64,000 nt of DNA, taken from NCBI GenBank assembly GCA_016185425.1, contig JACPNQ010000045.1, positions 1-64,000 of the forward strand, written 5' to 3'. The notes below the pieces were generated by a model that was not told the DNA's origin, ran no database searches, and saw only the letters and a list, made by a program, of their open reading frames with translations. The position numbers were made by a program, and so were the translations under genes. This document shows positions 35,849-44,958 of the stretch, one piece after another (the first letter of the stretch is position 1; the number at the start of each line of letters is the position of its first letter). The DNA comes from Acidobacteriota bacterium. GTDB taxonomy: Bacteria > Acidobacteriota > Terriglobia > Bryobacterales > Bryobacteraceae.

Positions 35849-38656
35849 ATGGACTGGAGTCAAGTCGACCTTAAAAAGACGGTCAATCTACCGAAGACCG
35901 ATTTTTCCATGAAGGCCAATCTGGGAACGCTGGAACCGCGTTTGCTGGCCGAATGGAAGAGCGGGAATCTGTATGGCCGTATTCGGGAGGCCCGCGCAGG
36001 ACAGCCGATGTATGTACTGCACGACGGGCCGCCGTACGCCAACGGCAATATTCACCTCGGCCACGCCTTTAACAAGCTGCTGAAGGATTTCATCGTGAAG
36101 TCTCGCACAATGGCGGGGCTGGATTCGCCTTATGTGCCCGGTTGGGATTGCCACGGATTGCCGATCGAAATTAAGGTGGACGGTGAACTCGGCTCAAAGA
36201 AAGCGCAGATGACTCCGGCGCAAATCCGCCGTGCCTGCCGAGCCTATGCGCAGAAGTATGTCGACCTCCAGAACGCATCGTTCCAGCGGCTCGGCATCTT
36301 CGGACGCTGGGAAAAGCCGTATCTCACGATGGCGCCGGAGTATCAGGCCGTCATCGCCGGCGCCTTCGTCGACTTCTTCGCAAAGGGCTACATTTATCGC
36401 GGCCTCAAACCGGTGAACTGGTGCATCAATGACCGGACGGCGCTCGCCGAGGCTGAGGTCGAGTACGAGAACCATAAGAGCCCGTCGATCTACGTGCGCT
36501 TCCGGCTGACGTCCGATCCTTCGCTTGTCGACCACGCGCTCAAAGGCAAAGAAGTCTACGGGCTGATCTGGACGACAACGCCATGGACCATCCCTTCGAA
36601 CATGGGCATCGCCTATCACCCGCGCTACCAATATGTGGCGTACGAGACGGGCGGCGCGGTCTATATCGTTGCCGCGGAGTTGCTCGAGGCGGTGAAAGGC
36701 GCGGCCGGCTGGACGGAGGGCGCTGAAGTCGCCCGGTTCACAGGCGCAAAGCTCGATCAGGCGGTCTTCCAGCATCCGTTTATTGCTCGTTACTCGCTCG
36801 GGCTGCTCGGCGAACATGTGACGCTCGAACAAGGCACTGGGGCGGTGCACACCGCCCCGGGCCATGGCCAGGAAGACTATGTGGCCGGAATGCAGAACGG
36901 CCTACAGGTTTACTGTCCGGTCGACGGCGCCGGAAGGATGTATCACACCGCCGATGAGCCGGGCGCGCTGCCTGAGGCGCTGATTGGCAAAACCGTATGG
37001 GAAGCAAACCCGATCGTCGTTGAACTCCTGCGGGAAAGCGGTGCTCTGCTTGCATTCCAGCCGATCGAGCATAGCTATCCACACTGCTGGCGTTGCCACA
37101 AACCCACCATCTTCCGCGCCACGGAACAGTGGTTCATCGGCATGGAGCGAAACGATCTCCGGCAAAAGGCGCTGGAGGCGATCAGCCGCGTGAAGTGGTG
37201 GCCCTCCTGGGGCGAAGAGCGCATCAGCAACATGATCGCGACGCGGCCCGACTGGTGCATCTCCCGCCAACGAACCTGGGGCGTGCCGATCATCGCATTT
37301 ACCTGCAAGAACTGTCAGCAACTGGTGACGGACCGCGAGCCGCTCGACAAAGTGGTGGCGTTATTCCGCGAGCATTCCGCCGACATCTGGTATGAGCGTT
37401 CCGCCGAAGAGTTGCTTGGCGCCGGCTTCACCTGCAAGCATTGCGGCGGCGCCGGGTTTGAGAAGGAGCGGGACATTCTCGACGTGTGGTTCGACTCCGG
37501 TTCCAGCCACCTCGCCGTGTTGAACGGGCAAAACGAATTACCGTGGCCGTCAGATATGTACCTTGAGGGTGGCGACCAATATCGCGGCTGGTTCCACTCT
37601 TCTCTGCTCGTCGGCGTCGGACTAAAGGGCGACGCTCCCTACCGCGGCTGCCTAACCAACGGTTGGACGCTGGATGGCGAGGGCCGGGCAATGTCGAAGT
37701 CGCTAGGTAACACCATCGAGCCCGAGAAGATCATCAAACAGTACGGCGCCGAGATTCTGCGGTTGTGGGTGGCATCGGTGGAGTTCTGGGAAGACGTACG
37801 GCTCTCGGAGACAATTCTCACGCGGCTTACCGAGGCGTATCGCAAAATCCGCAACACGTTCCGCTACGCGCTCGGCAACCTGGACGGTTTCGATCCATCG
37901 ACGGACGCCGTGCCCTTCGACCAGATGCACGAGATCGATCAATGGATCCTCACCCGTGCCGGCGATCTGGTGACGAAGTGCCGCAAGTGGTTCGACGAAT
38001 ACGCATTCCATCGCGTCTACCAGGCGGCCTACGCTTTCTGCGCCACGGATTTGAGCGCGGTCTATTTCGATGTGCTCAAGGACCGCCTCTACACCGCCGC
38101 CGCGAAAAGCCACGCGCGGCGTAGCGCGCAAACTGCGCTCTGGATCTTGACCGGCGCGCTAACGCGACTGCTGGCTCCGGTGCTTGCCTTCACCTGCGAG
38201 GAGATCTGGCATGTGTTTGCGCGGCCGGCCGGTGCCCCGGCATCGGTACATATCGCCCTGCTCCCGAACGCGGATGAAATGGGCGGCCGGATGGACCCGG
38301 AACGCATGACCAATTGGGAGCGTCTGATTGTTGTGCGCGACGAAGTCCTGAAAGTGTTGGAGGCGGCCCGGCAGGAAAAGGTGATTGGCGCACCGCTCGA
38401 AGCGGCTGTCCGGCTGGAGGCGGATGCCTCGATTTTGCCTCTGTTGCGGCAATACGAGGCTCAGTTGCCCGCGCTATTCATTGTCAGCGGTGTGGAATTG
38501 GCAACCGGAGAAACGCTCCGTGCCACGGTCAGCCGAGCCAGCGGCGTGAAGTGCGAACGCTGCTGGAAATATACTCACGACGTCGGCGCCGACAGCGATC
38601 TCCCTACGACCTGCGCCGCCTGCGCGGCGGCGGTGAAGGAAATGGTGAAGGGTTGA
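35849..38656 (+). CDS. ileS: Isoleucyl-tRNA synthetase
   Basis: This 935-residue class I synthetase has the HIGH-type signature HLGH (69-72) in GPPYANGNIHLGHAFNK. The editing domain has WTTTPWTIPSN, and the KMSKS-type loop is AMSKSLGN near residue 614. A tRNA-binding C-terminal part ends in a zinc knuckle (CERCWKY ... CAACAA), so it is the bacterial short type with the Zn finger. It charges tRNA-Ile in the cytoplasm. Its stop overlaps the lspA start, forming the ileS-lspA-lgt operon; ileS-lspA is a common arrangement. Confidence 0.97.
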   Translation: MDWSQVDLKKTVNLPKTDFSMKANLGTLEPRLLAEWKSGNLYGRIREARAGQPMYVLHDGPPYANGNIHLGHAFNKLLKDFIVKSRTMAGLDSPYVPGWDCHGLPIEIKVDGELGSKKAQMTPAQIRRACRAYAQKYVDLQNASFQRLGIFGRWEKPYLTMAPEYQAVIAGAFVDFFAKGYIYRGLKPVNWCINDRTALAEAEVEYENHKSPSIYVRFRLTSDPSLVDHALKGKEVYGLIWTTTPWTIPSNMGIAYHPRYQYVAYETGGAVYIVAAELLEAVKGAAGWTEGAEVARFTGAKLDQAVFQHPFIARYSLGLLGEHVTLEQGTGAVHTAPGHGQEDYVAGMQNGLQVYCPVDGAGRMYHTADEPGALPEALIGKTVWEANPIVVELLRESGALLAFQPIEHSYPHCWRCHKPTIFRATEQWFIGMERNDLRQKALEAISRVKWWPSWGEERISNMIATRPDWCISRQRTWGVPIIAFTCKNCQQLVTDREPLDKVVALFREHSADIWYERSAEELLGAGFTCKHCGGAGFEKERDILDVWFDSGSSHLAVLNGQNELPWPSDMYLEGGDQYRGWFHSSLLVGVGLKGDAPYRGCLTNGWTLDGEGRAMSKSLGNTIEPEKIIKQYGAEILRLWVASVEFWEDVRLSETILTRLTEAYRKIRNTFRYALGNLDGFDPSTDAVPFDQMHEIDQWILTRAGDLVTKCRKWFDEYAFHRVYQAAYAFCATDLSAVYFDVLKDRLYTAAAKSHARRSAQTALWILTGALTRLLAPVLAFTCEEIWHVFARPAGAPASVHIALLPNADEMGGRMDPERMTNWERLIVVRDEVLKVLEAARQEKVIGAPLEAAVRLEADASILPLLRQYEAQLPALFIVSGVELATGETLRATVSRASGVKCERCWKYTHDVGADSDLPTTCAACAAAVKEMVKG

Positions 38657-39147
38657 CGCTCAACAAGACAGCATTGATCGGGCTGATCCCCGGCGTCTTT
38701 GCGCTGGATTGGATCTCCAAGCGGTACGTCGAGAAGCACGTGTCGTTCTGGGATACATACGCGGTGATTCCCGGGCTGTTTTCCATCGTCCACGCCCAAA
38801 ATCGAGGCACCGCGTTCAGCCTGCTGGCTGACGCGCCAGACACTGTCCGCGCGCTGGTGCTCATCGGCATGTCCGGTGTCGTCACGCTCGTCGTCGCCTG
38901 GATGTTTCGCGGAGCGCTGCGCCGGCCCGAAACCTACACCGCCGCCGGCCGCCTTGCCCTCGCTCTGGTGCTCGGCGGAGCCCTGGGTAACCTTTATGAC
39001 CGGATCCTCCGCGGCAGTGTGACCGATTTCCTCCTTCTTTACTGGCGCGATTGGCAGTGGCCAGTGTTCAATGTGGCGGACAGCGCCATCTCCGTCGGCG
39101 CCGTCCTGCTGCTCATCGATCTCTGGCGGCAAAAGGAGACTGCCTAA
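38653..39147 (+). CDS. lspA: Lipoprotein signal peptidase (signal peptidase II)
   Basis: This 164-residue inner-membrane protease has four hydrophobic helices. The two catalytic aspartates lie in GNLYDRILRGSVTDF and FNVADSAI, with QNRGTAFSLL before them. It cleaves prolipoproteins after lipid attachment. A TTG start at 38653 overlaps the ileS stop (TTGA) and gives the expected N-terminus LNKTALIGLIPGVFALDWISK; no ATG fits. It is followed directly by lgt, which performs the preceding step of lipoprotein maturation. Confidence 0.94.
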   Translation: MTLNKTALIGLIPGVFALDWISKRYVEKHVSFWDTYAVIPGLFSIVHAQNRGTAFSLLADAPDTVRALVLIGMSGVVTLVVAWMFRGALRRPETYTAAGRLALALVLGGALGNLYDRILRGSVTDFLLLYWRDWQWPVFNVADSAISVGAVLLLIDLWRQKETA

Positions 39148-39942
39148 GTGTTCCCAAAGTTGTTCCAGTTCGGTGATTTCTTCCTGCCGGCCTACGGCGT
39201 TTTAGTGGCGCTCGGTGTGCTGGCTGGCCTGCAGGTCAGCACAATTCTGGCGAAGCGCAAGGGTGTGGATCCCGAGCGGATTTCTAATCTGGTCGTCCTC
39301 TGCGCGCTGACAGGACTGGCAGGCGCGAAGATCGCGATGATCCTCTTCGATTGGGACAGCCACTATAGCAAAAATCCAGGCGACATATTCTCCATCGCCA
39401 CGCTGCAGGCGGCCGGGGTATTCCAGGGCGGATTGATACTGGCCATCGTGTTCGCCTGGTGGTACATGAAAAAACATGGCATGCCGTTCCTGCAGACGGC
39501 GGACCTGCTCGCGCCGGGCATTGCCATCGGCCACGGAATCGGCCGCCTCGGCTGTTTCGCCGCCGGATGCTGCTGGGGCAACCAATGCGACCGGCCTTGG
39601 GCCGTAGTCTTCCGCAATCGCGACGCCGCAGAGTTGACTGGGGTACCGCTCGGTATTCCGCTGCATCCCACACAACTCTATGAGGCGTTCGCCGAGTTCG
39701 TCATATTCGGCCTGCTCTGGCAGCGGGCCGGCTGGAATCTGCGGCCTGGCGCGCAGATCGGCTTCTACCTTGTGATGTACTCCCTCGTCCGGTTCGGCGT
39801 AGAGTTCGTCCGATCCCATGCTCAGGGACTGGTCGCCGGGTTGTCGCTAACACAATGGATGAGTCTTGGCTTCGTGGCTTTAGGAGCCTGGTATTGGTAT
39901 CAGAGCCGCACGGGAAAGGTTCCCGAGCTAAAGCGCACCTAG
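39148..39942 (+). CDS. lgt: Prolipoprotein diacylglyceryl transferase
   Basis: This 264-residue polytopic inner-membrane enzyme starts at GTG 39148, the base directly after the lspA stop. It carries the Lgt signature GHGIGRLGCFAAGCCWG (~130-150), the HPTQLYEA motif and the conserved C-terminal arginine region SLVRFGVEFVRSH. It attaches diacylglycerol to the lipobox cysteine of prolipoproteins. Putative lipoproteins such as the one at 844-1350 would be substrates. The GTG has no separate ribosome site, consistent with coupling to lspA. Confidence 0.95.
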   Translation: MFPKLFQFGDFFLPAYGVLVALGVLAGLQVSTILAKRKGVDPERISNLVVLCALTGLAGAKIAMILFDWDSHYSKNPGDIFSIATLQAAGVFQGGLILAIVFAWWYMKKHGMPFLQTADLLAPGIAIGHGIGRLGCFAAGCCWGNQCDRPWAVVFRNRDAAELTGVPLGIPLHPTQLYEAFAEFVIFGLLWQRAGWNLRPGAQIGFYLVMYSLVRFGVEFVRSHAQGLVAGLSLTQWMSLGFVALGAWYWYQSRTGKVPELKRT

Positions 39943-40093
39943 AAGAAAACCAGGAGTCCTCCCGCACTGGCAGCGTCCCTCCTTTTTCTTCCAGCGCTAT
40001 GGCCTGCGTCTTTTTCATCAAACATTTCAGCTAGAAAATGTTCTATAGTATGGGATATTCGTGCGTCCGGCTTCTCTACGTCCTGGAGGTAAT

Positions 40094-40363
40094 ATGCTGC
40101 GTTTTCCCATGCGCTCGTTGGCCTCGGGCATCGCCGCCGGCAACACGCCGAAGGGCACGCTGAGCGCAGCCACGCAAAACCGGCGCTGTCCTGCCGCATT
40201 CTTTCCGGCGCCGGACAAGGCCACCACGCTGCCGCAATTTAGCGATTTCGGCAGCAAGAATCTCGCGCAGGGGTATCAAGCGCTTGTGATTCCGGACCGG
40301 CCGCGCGTGGCCGACCCCGTCACCACCGCGCCCTCCGGTACTGGAGAACAACCGATCCACTAA
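40094..40363 (+). CDS. Small unknown protein with strong ribosome site
   Basis: This 89-residue frame has a very good GGAGGT ribosome site five bases before the ATG and is followed 30 bp later by a clear terminator, so it is an independent transcription unit. The product is Pro/Ala/Arg-rich (MLRFPMRSLASGIAAGN ... TAPSGTGEQPIH) with no membrane segment, domain or cysteine pattern that I recognise. An inverted repeat TAGAA-AATG-TTCTA (40032-40045) lies 48 bp upstream and could be an operator. The function is unknown. Confidence 0.55.
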   Translation: MLRFPMRSLASGIAAGNTPKGTLSAATQNRRCPAAFFPAPDKATTLPQFSDFGSKNLAQGYQALVIPDRPRVADPVTTAPSGTGEQPIH

Positions 40364-40393
40364 AACACTTCTCTTGCCTTTGCTTCTACGCAG

Positions 40394-40435
40394 CCGGGAA
40401 TATGGACCTTCGGGTTCTGTATTCCCGGTTTTTTT
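40394..40435 (+). terminator. Intrinsic terminator
   Basis: CCGGGAATA (40394-40402) pairs with TATTCCCGG (40420-40428), followed by seven T residues (40429-40435). It ends the small gene at 40094-40363. Confidence 0.85.
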
Positions 40436-40539
40436 GTCTACGTCCGCTTGTTAACTCTGTGACAGCCCGCCAGCGGGGCTTTTTCCGAACCCTGGAAGTA
40501 GTGTTAGAGTAGGAGCACCATTCTCGGGGACGGATTCCG

Positions 40540-43500
40540 ATGCGACTACTAATGACGCTTTGTTTTCTGGGTTGCGGGACGATGGCGCTCGGACAGGAGA
40601 TTGCCGCACGCGCCCGGCAGTTGGAGGAGAAGGGACAGGCTGCGGCCGCGCGGACATTATTGATAACCGCCGCGAAGGACGCCCCTGACGATGCCCTCAC
40701 TCTCACTGTGGCGGCTGAGTTTCTGGACCGCCACAGCGATCCCGCCGCGCGTGGCATGTATGAAAAACTACTCGCCGTTCTCGCGAAAGGCGGTTCCCAG
40801 GAAAGATCCAAGTACGCCAAACGCCTCGTCGCGCTTGACTTGCTGGCTGGCGACGCATCCGCCGCGCAGAACCACCTCAGCATCGCTGGGGGTCAGAAGC
40901 TTCCCGCACCAAAGGCGGAGTTGGGCGACGAGTATTCGACAGTCGATATCCCAGGCCCGCTTCGCTCTTTTGCGCGCATGGCCGCCCTCAGTCCCGACTT
41001 GCCGAGGGAAGAGATCCTCAGCGCGCTGGCGCGCAATGTAGTGACGAACGGTTACCAGGCCGCCAACAGCAACGAAGGCCTCGAACCCACCGAGTACCTT
41101 AAGCTCGTCATCCGCTATCTATCGCAGGCGCGTGAACTGAACAAGGTCGCTGGCGAGGCCAAGAAGATCCGCGTCGAGCAGTGTGAGTCTCCCGTAACGG
41201 CCGATCTCCTTCGCGCGCTCGGCTACCGTATGCGCGGCGGCTGCGGCGCCGAAGTGGTGCTGGAAACGGTCAATGCTTCCCGGGCATTCTTGACGATCGA
41301 CTCGGGCTTCCCGCTCGCCGAATTGGAGCAAGCACTTCGTGCCAACCGGCCGTTTGAATACGACTACAAACCCACCTCCGTTCCAATCCTCTATAACGCC
41401 GAGTACTGGCTTGGGGCAAAGGAAAAGCAGCAAGGCGAGTTCATCGACCAATACCTGAGCGACCCGCAGCTCTGCCGCCTCTATCTCGGCATGTCCAAGC
41501 TCGACCGCGAAGTGGCCGCGAAGATGAAGGCCTCCATCGCCGTGATGCGATTGAAAGCGTTCTCCCACGTGCTGGATTTCTTCGGCGGAATGTACACCAT
41601 GCGTGACGGTAAGGCGGTAGTTCCGGGCGGCGCAAAGGCGGAATCGGTGTGGGCGGAGCTAGCAGGCGCGCCCGTCACGGACCCAGCCGCATTCTTCGAC
41701 AAACTCAACTCAAAGGACGACGGCTGGCTCGCCAGCTACTATGACTCTCTGATGCGCGTCGGCGGCATTGCGCAGGACTACCTCACGCAGACCGATCGCC
41801 TCAAACGCTTCTACGGCGCCGTGAGAGGCAAGGTCACCAGCCCCGGCCCAGCTCGTCCCGTGTTTCGCGCCAACACGGATCTTCTCCTTCTCACCACACG
41901 CCTGCGTTTCGAGAGCGACGGCAAACCGCACATTCCCGGCTCCGTCGAAGTCTGGAAACAGCTTTTCATCAAGCATCCGCACGGCAAGTACGATGGCAAA
42001 CTCACCAAGGCGGCCGCGAACTGGAAGGAAGCCGACGATGTGCTGGAAGCGCTCTTCGCGCTCTGCCGCAAGGCGGTTGAAAATGAACCTCTGAAAATCT
42101 TCATGGCGCTTAGCGACATGAACCGCAGGCGCGCCACACCAATGGCAACGGCCACTGTCGACCGCCTTGCCCGCGAATACCGGGGCAGCGGCGCGCAGTA
42201 CTCCCTGCTTAACGAAACCGGCGCGTTGCAGGAATCGACGATCCTCGCCTACCTCGACACGATGAGTGCCATTACCGGTATCCGCGATCAGGGTGCCAGG
42301 TCCAACGCCGCCGGAACCATGCAAGGGCTGCTGGGCATCTGGCAGATTCTCGTCCGCCAGGGCGCAATCGCCGACAAGGATGCCGATGGCGTTATGAGCA
42401 GCATCCTTGCATCATTCGCAAAAGTGAAGAATGATCGCGATGCGTTCGACGCCGGCTGGACCGGTTTGCAAGCGCTTCTGAAGACCGCCGGAACGCCGGA
42501 TGGCGTGAATCCGCAGGACCGCATGGTCGACCTCCTCGCCGGTGCCGCGAACGCCGAAGATACCGACACGCACACGCAGCTCGTCCAGGACATGATCCGG
42601 ATCATTGAGGCGCAACGGCTGGTTTCCCTGAAAGCGCTTGGCGATCTCGCCGCCCATCTGGAAGGCCTTGGCAAAGGAGCGAAGCTCGACCCCGGCATCG
42701 TGCAGCGGGTCTCAGGCCGTCTGTCGGAAATTCAATTGCCTCGGGCCGGCCTGACTGGCGTCGAAAAGAACTCGCTCATCTTCGGCTACTGGAGTGAGCG
42801 GCATATCGAGAATCAGCGAAAGTTGAATCTCCGCGCCATGGTCGAACGCGCCGGTGCCGACCCGGCCAAGCTCGCCGATGTGCGCGGCGCACTCGCCCCT
42901 CTGCTGCGAGACACGCTCGTCGGTCTCAACTACGGCCACTACGCGCCACCCGGCGCCCAGATTCTCTATACGAATCCCGTCTTCGTCCGCAGCCACGACT
43001 TCCTCGGCCTCCAAGGCGCTTCGCAGACATGGAGGCAGACGGAAGTCGTCGGCTCCGGTTGGCCGGCAAGCTCCGGCGGCCGCCTGGTTGGCTCCCTGTC
43101 CGGACTACCCTACGCTCTGGCCGAAGCGGAACAGAACTTTCTGGTACCAAGCAGAGAGCAAGCCCTGATTTGGGGCGATCTCGTACCGCAGATCGTTCAA
43201 AGCTCCAAGATCCAGCGCTTCTGGAACGTGCCGCCGGTGCAGATGCACTGGGTGGCGCTCCATCTGCGGTTTAGCGAGCTGATGCTCGCCGAGGCCGTGC
43301 TGGACGAAAATCTGCGCGGCCGCGTTACTCGCGTCCTCGGCCAGTACGCGGCCCCCGCGCGCTCCCGCCAGGTGGGCGAGTGGCTCGCCGAGGGGCGCGT
43401 AAAGAAGGCGCTCGAAAACGTCACCCCATCGGAACTGTTCTCGTTGGCCCGCGAAATGCACGGAGCCCGCGCGGAAGAAGGGGACGCGTTGGCGCAGGAA

Positions 43501-43890
43501 ATCCGCCAAATCGCCCGGGCATCGCAATCAGCCAGCTATCCGGCGGTTTCCCGCGCGTTCGGCACCTCGAAACCAACGCTGACAAACAGCTACAGCCCGG
43601 AACTGCTGAACATCCGCACTTTCCCGACTCTGATGGGCTACTCTAGCCGCATCATGGCCGAAAGCTGGGAGTCCAGCCTGCTGTATTTCGCGTCCGTGGC
43701 GGACTCGGCGTATATGATGCCGTCTCAGCTCAATGTCGCCGTGCCGGAGTGGACAAAATTCACGGTGGAAAAAATCTTCGCCACCCATCTGGAAGATTGG
43801 CCGGCCCTGCTCCGCTCCATGCGGCAGGTCGGCGAAGAAGTTCGCGCGAAGGCGCACAAAACGGCACAGGCAAACGGCGGCGGTGAGTAA
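40540..43890 (+). CDS. Large secreted protein of unknown function
   Basis: This 1,116-residue protein starts with a signal peptide (MRLLMTLCFLGCGTMALGQ). The N-terminal ~120 residues have TPR-like helical pairs (AARARQLEEKGQAAAARTLLITAAKDAPDDA). The rest is mostly helical, without known catalytic motifs or transmembrane segments, and ends with KAHKTAQANGGGE. I do not recognise a named family. It lies 63 bp upstream of a VWFA-related gene on the same strand, so the two are likely co-transcribed and may form an exported complex (inference). Confidence 0.75.
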   Translation: MRLLMTLCFLGCGTMALGQEIAARARQLEEKGQAAAARTLLITAAKDAPDDALTLTVAAEFLDRHSDPAARGMYEKLLAVLAKGGSQERSKYAKRLVALDLLAGDASAAQNHLSIAGGQKLPAPKAELGDEYSTVDIPGPLRSFARMAALSPDLPREEILSALARNVVTNGYQAANSNEGLEPTEYLKLVIRYLSQARELNKVAGEAKKIRVEQCESPVTADLLRALGYRMRGGCGAEVVLETVNASRAFLTIDSGFPLAELEQALRANRPFEYDYKPTSVPILYNAEYWLGAKEKQQGEFIDQYLSDPQLCRLYLGMSKLDREVAAKMKASIAVMRLKAFSHVLDFFGGMYTMRDGKAVVPGGAKAESVWAELAGAPVTDPAAFFDKLNSKDDGWLASYYDSLMRVGGIAQDYLTQTDRLKRFYGAVRGKVTSPGPARPVFRANTDLLLLTTRLRFESDGKPHIPGSVEVWKQLFIKHPHGKYDGKLTKAAANWKEADDVLEALFALCRKAVENEPLKIFMALSDMNRRRATPMATATVDRLAREYRGSGAQYSLLNETGALQESTILAYLDTMSAITGIRDQGARSNAAGTMQGLLGIWQILVRQGAIADKDADGVMSSILASFAKVKNDRDAFDAGWTGLQALLKTAGTPDGVNPQDRMVDLLAGAANAEDTDTHTQLVQDMIRIIEAQRLVSLKALGDLAAHLEGLGKGAKLDPGIVQRVSGRLSEIQLPRAGLTGVEKNSLIFGYWSERHIENQRKLNLRAMVERAGADPAKLADVRGALAPLLRDTLVGLNYGHYAPPGAQILYTNPVFVRSHDFLGLQGASQTWRQTEVVGSGWPASSGGRLVGSLSGLPYALAEAEQNFLVPSREQALIWGDLVPQIVQSSKIQRFWNVPPVQMHWVALHLRFSELMLAEAVLDENLRGRVTRVLGQYAAPARSRQVGEWLAEGRVKKALENVTPSELFSLAREMHGARAEEGDALAQEIRQIARASQSASYPAVSRAFGTSKPTLTNSYSPELLNIRTFPTLMGYSSRIMAESWESSLLYFASVADSAYMMPSQLNVAVPEWTKFTVEKIFATHLEDWPALLRSMRQVGEEVRAKAHKTAQANGGGE

Positions 43891-43953
43891 CCCCGCCGCT
43901 GTGCCGCAACATTCGTTACACTTTTCATCATTATGCTGGCAAGGGAGAGACGA

Positions 43954-44958
43954 GTGACTTCGAGACGAAAATTTGTGGGCATGGGTGCCGCCGCAGTCGC
44001 GGCTGGCCGCCATGCCGCGGCGCAGGACAACAGCCGGCCGACCTTCCGCGTAAAGGTCGACATGGTGGTGCTCGGCTTTACGGTCACCGACAGCAAAGGC
44101 AAGTACGTGAATGGGCTCAAACCCTCCGAATTCCGCATTCTGGAAGACGGCATCGTGCAGAAGCTCAACACTTTTGCCGAAGGCAATAAGCCCGTCATGC
44201 AGATCCTCGACGACGGTTCCATGCGCCCCTTACCGGTCCAACCCGTCCAGGAAGAAGCCAAGGCCGGCCCCGATGTGCGCTCCGATGCCTTCGTCGGCAC
44301 CAACGTCTTCGTTCTCTTTGACACCAGCAATTACATGTACCGCGGCTTCGTCTATGCCTCGGACGCCATAGCCGATTTCGTACGCGGCCTGGATCGCGCC
44401 GACTCCGTCGCCGTCTATACCTTCAGCCGCAACCTCACTCGCGCGGCGGATCTCACGAAGGACCGCAACGAAGCCATTCTGGGCCTGCGCAAAGCCGTCG
44501 CCGGCGATGACGCCGCCCTCTACAACACGCTGCTGCTCACGCTCCGCGACGCCGCCAAAGTCCCCGGACGCAAGGTGGTCATTGTGTTTTCCAACGGTCC
44601 CGATAACGCCAGCATGGTCGCGCCCGACGATGTACGCGCCGTCGCCGAAGACGAGGGCATCCCCATCTACGTCATCTCCACCGCCGAAGCCAGCAAGGAC
44701 GCCATCTCCAGCGGCGTTTTCAAACGCCTCACCACGCGCACCGGGGGCAAGGCCTACTTTGCCAAGACGTGGCAGAAGCAGGTGGAAGCATTCGAATCCA
44801 TCCGCGAGGATCTCGGCAACTCCTACACGGTTACCTACTACCCGCAACAGAATCCAAACGAAGGCTTCCGGAAAATTGCGGTAGAAATATCCGGCGACGC
44901 TGGCAAAAAATACAGGGTTCGCGCGCGCCCCGGTTACCGTCCCAGCCGCGGCTTCTAG
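43954..44958 (+). CDS. VWFA-related domain protein (acidobacterial TIGR03436 type)
   Basis: This 334-residue protein has a twin-arginine-like leader (TSRRKFVGMGAAAVAAG). An N-terminal beta domain, VDMVVLGFTVTDSKGKYVNGLKPSEFRILEDG, is typical of the acidobacterial VWFA-related family. It is followed by a von Willebrand A domain with the partial metal motif D123-T-S-N-Y127; the last Ser of D-x-S-x-S is Tyr. The end, YPQQNPNEGFRKIAVEI ... YRVRARPGYRP, also fits the family. GTG 43954 is preferred over ATG 43933 because a GGGAGAG ribosome site sits just upstream. It overlaps the convergent kinase gene by 4 bp. Confidence 0.85.
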   Translation: MTSRRKFVGMGAAAVAAGRHAAAQDNSRPTFRVKVDMVVLGFTVTDSKGKYVNGLKPSEFRILEDGIVQKLNTFAEGNKPVMQILDDGSMRPLPVQPVQEEAKAGPDVRSDAFVGTNVFVLFDTSNYMYRGFVYASDAIADFVRGLDRADSVAVYTFSRNLTRAADLTKDRNEAILGLRKAVAGDDAALYNTLLLTLRDAAKVPGRKVVIVFSNGPDNASMVAPDDVRAVAEDEGIPIYVISTAEASKDAISSGVFKRLTTRTGGKAYFAKTWQKQVEAFESIREDLGNSYTVTYYPQQNPNEGFRKIAVEISGDAGKKYRVRARPGYRPSRGF

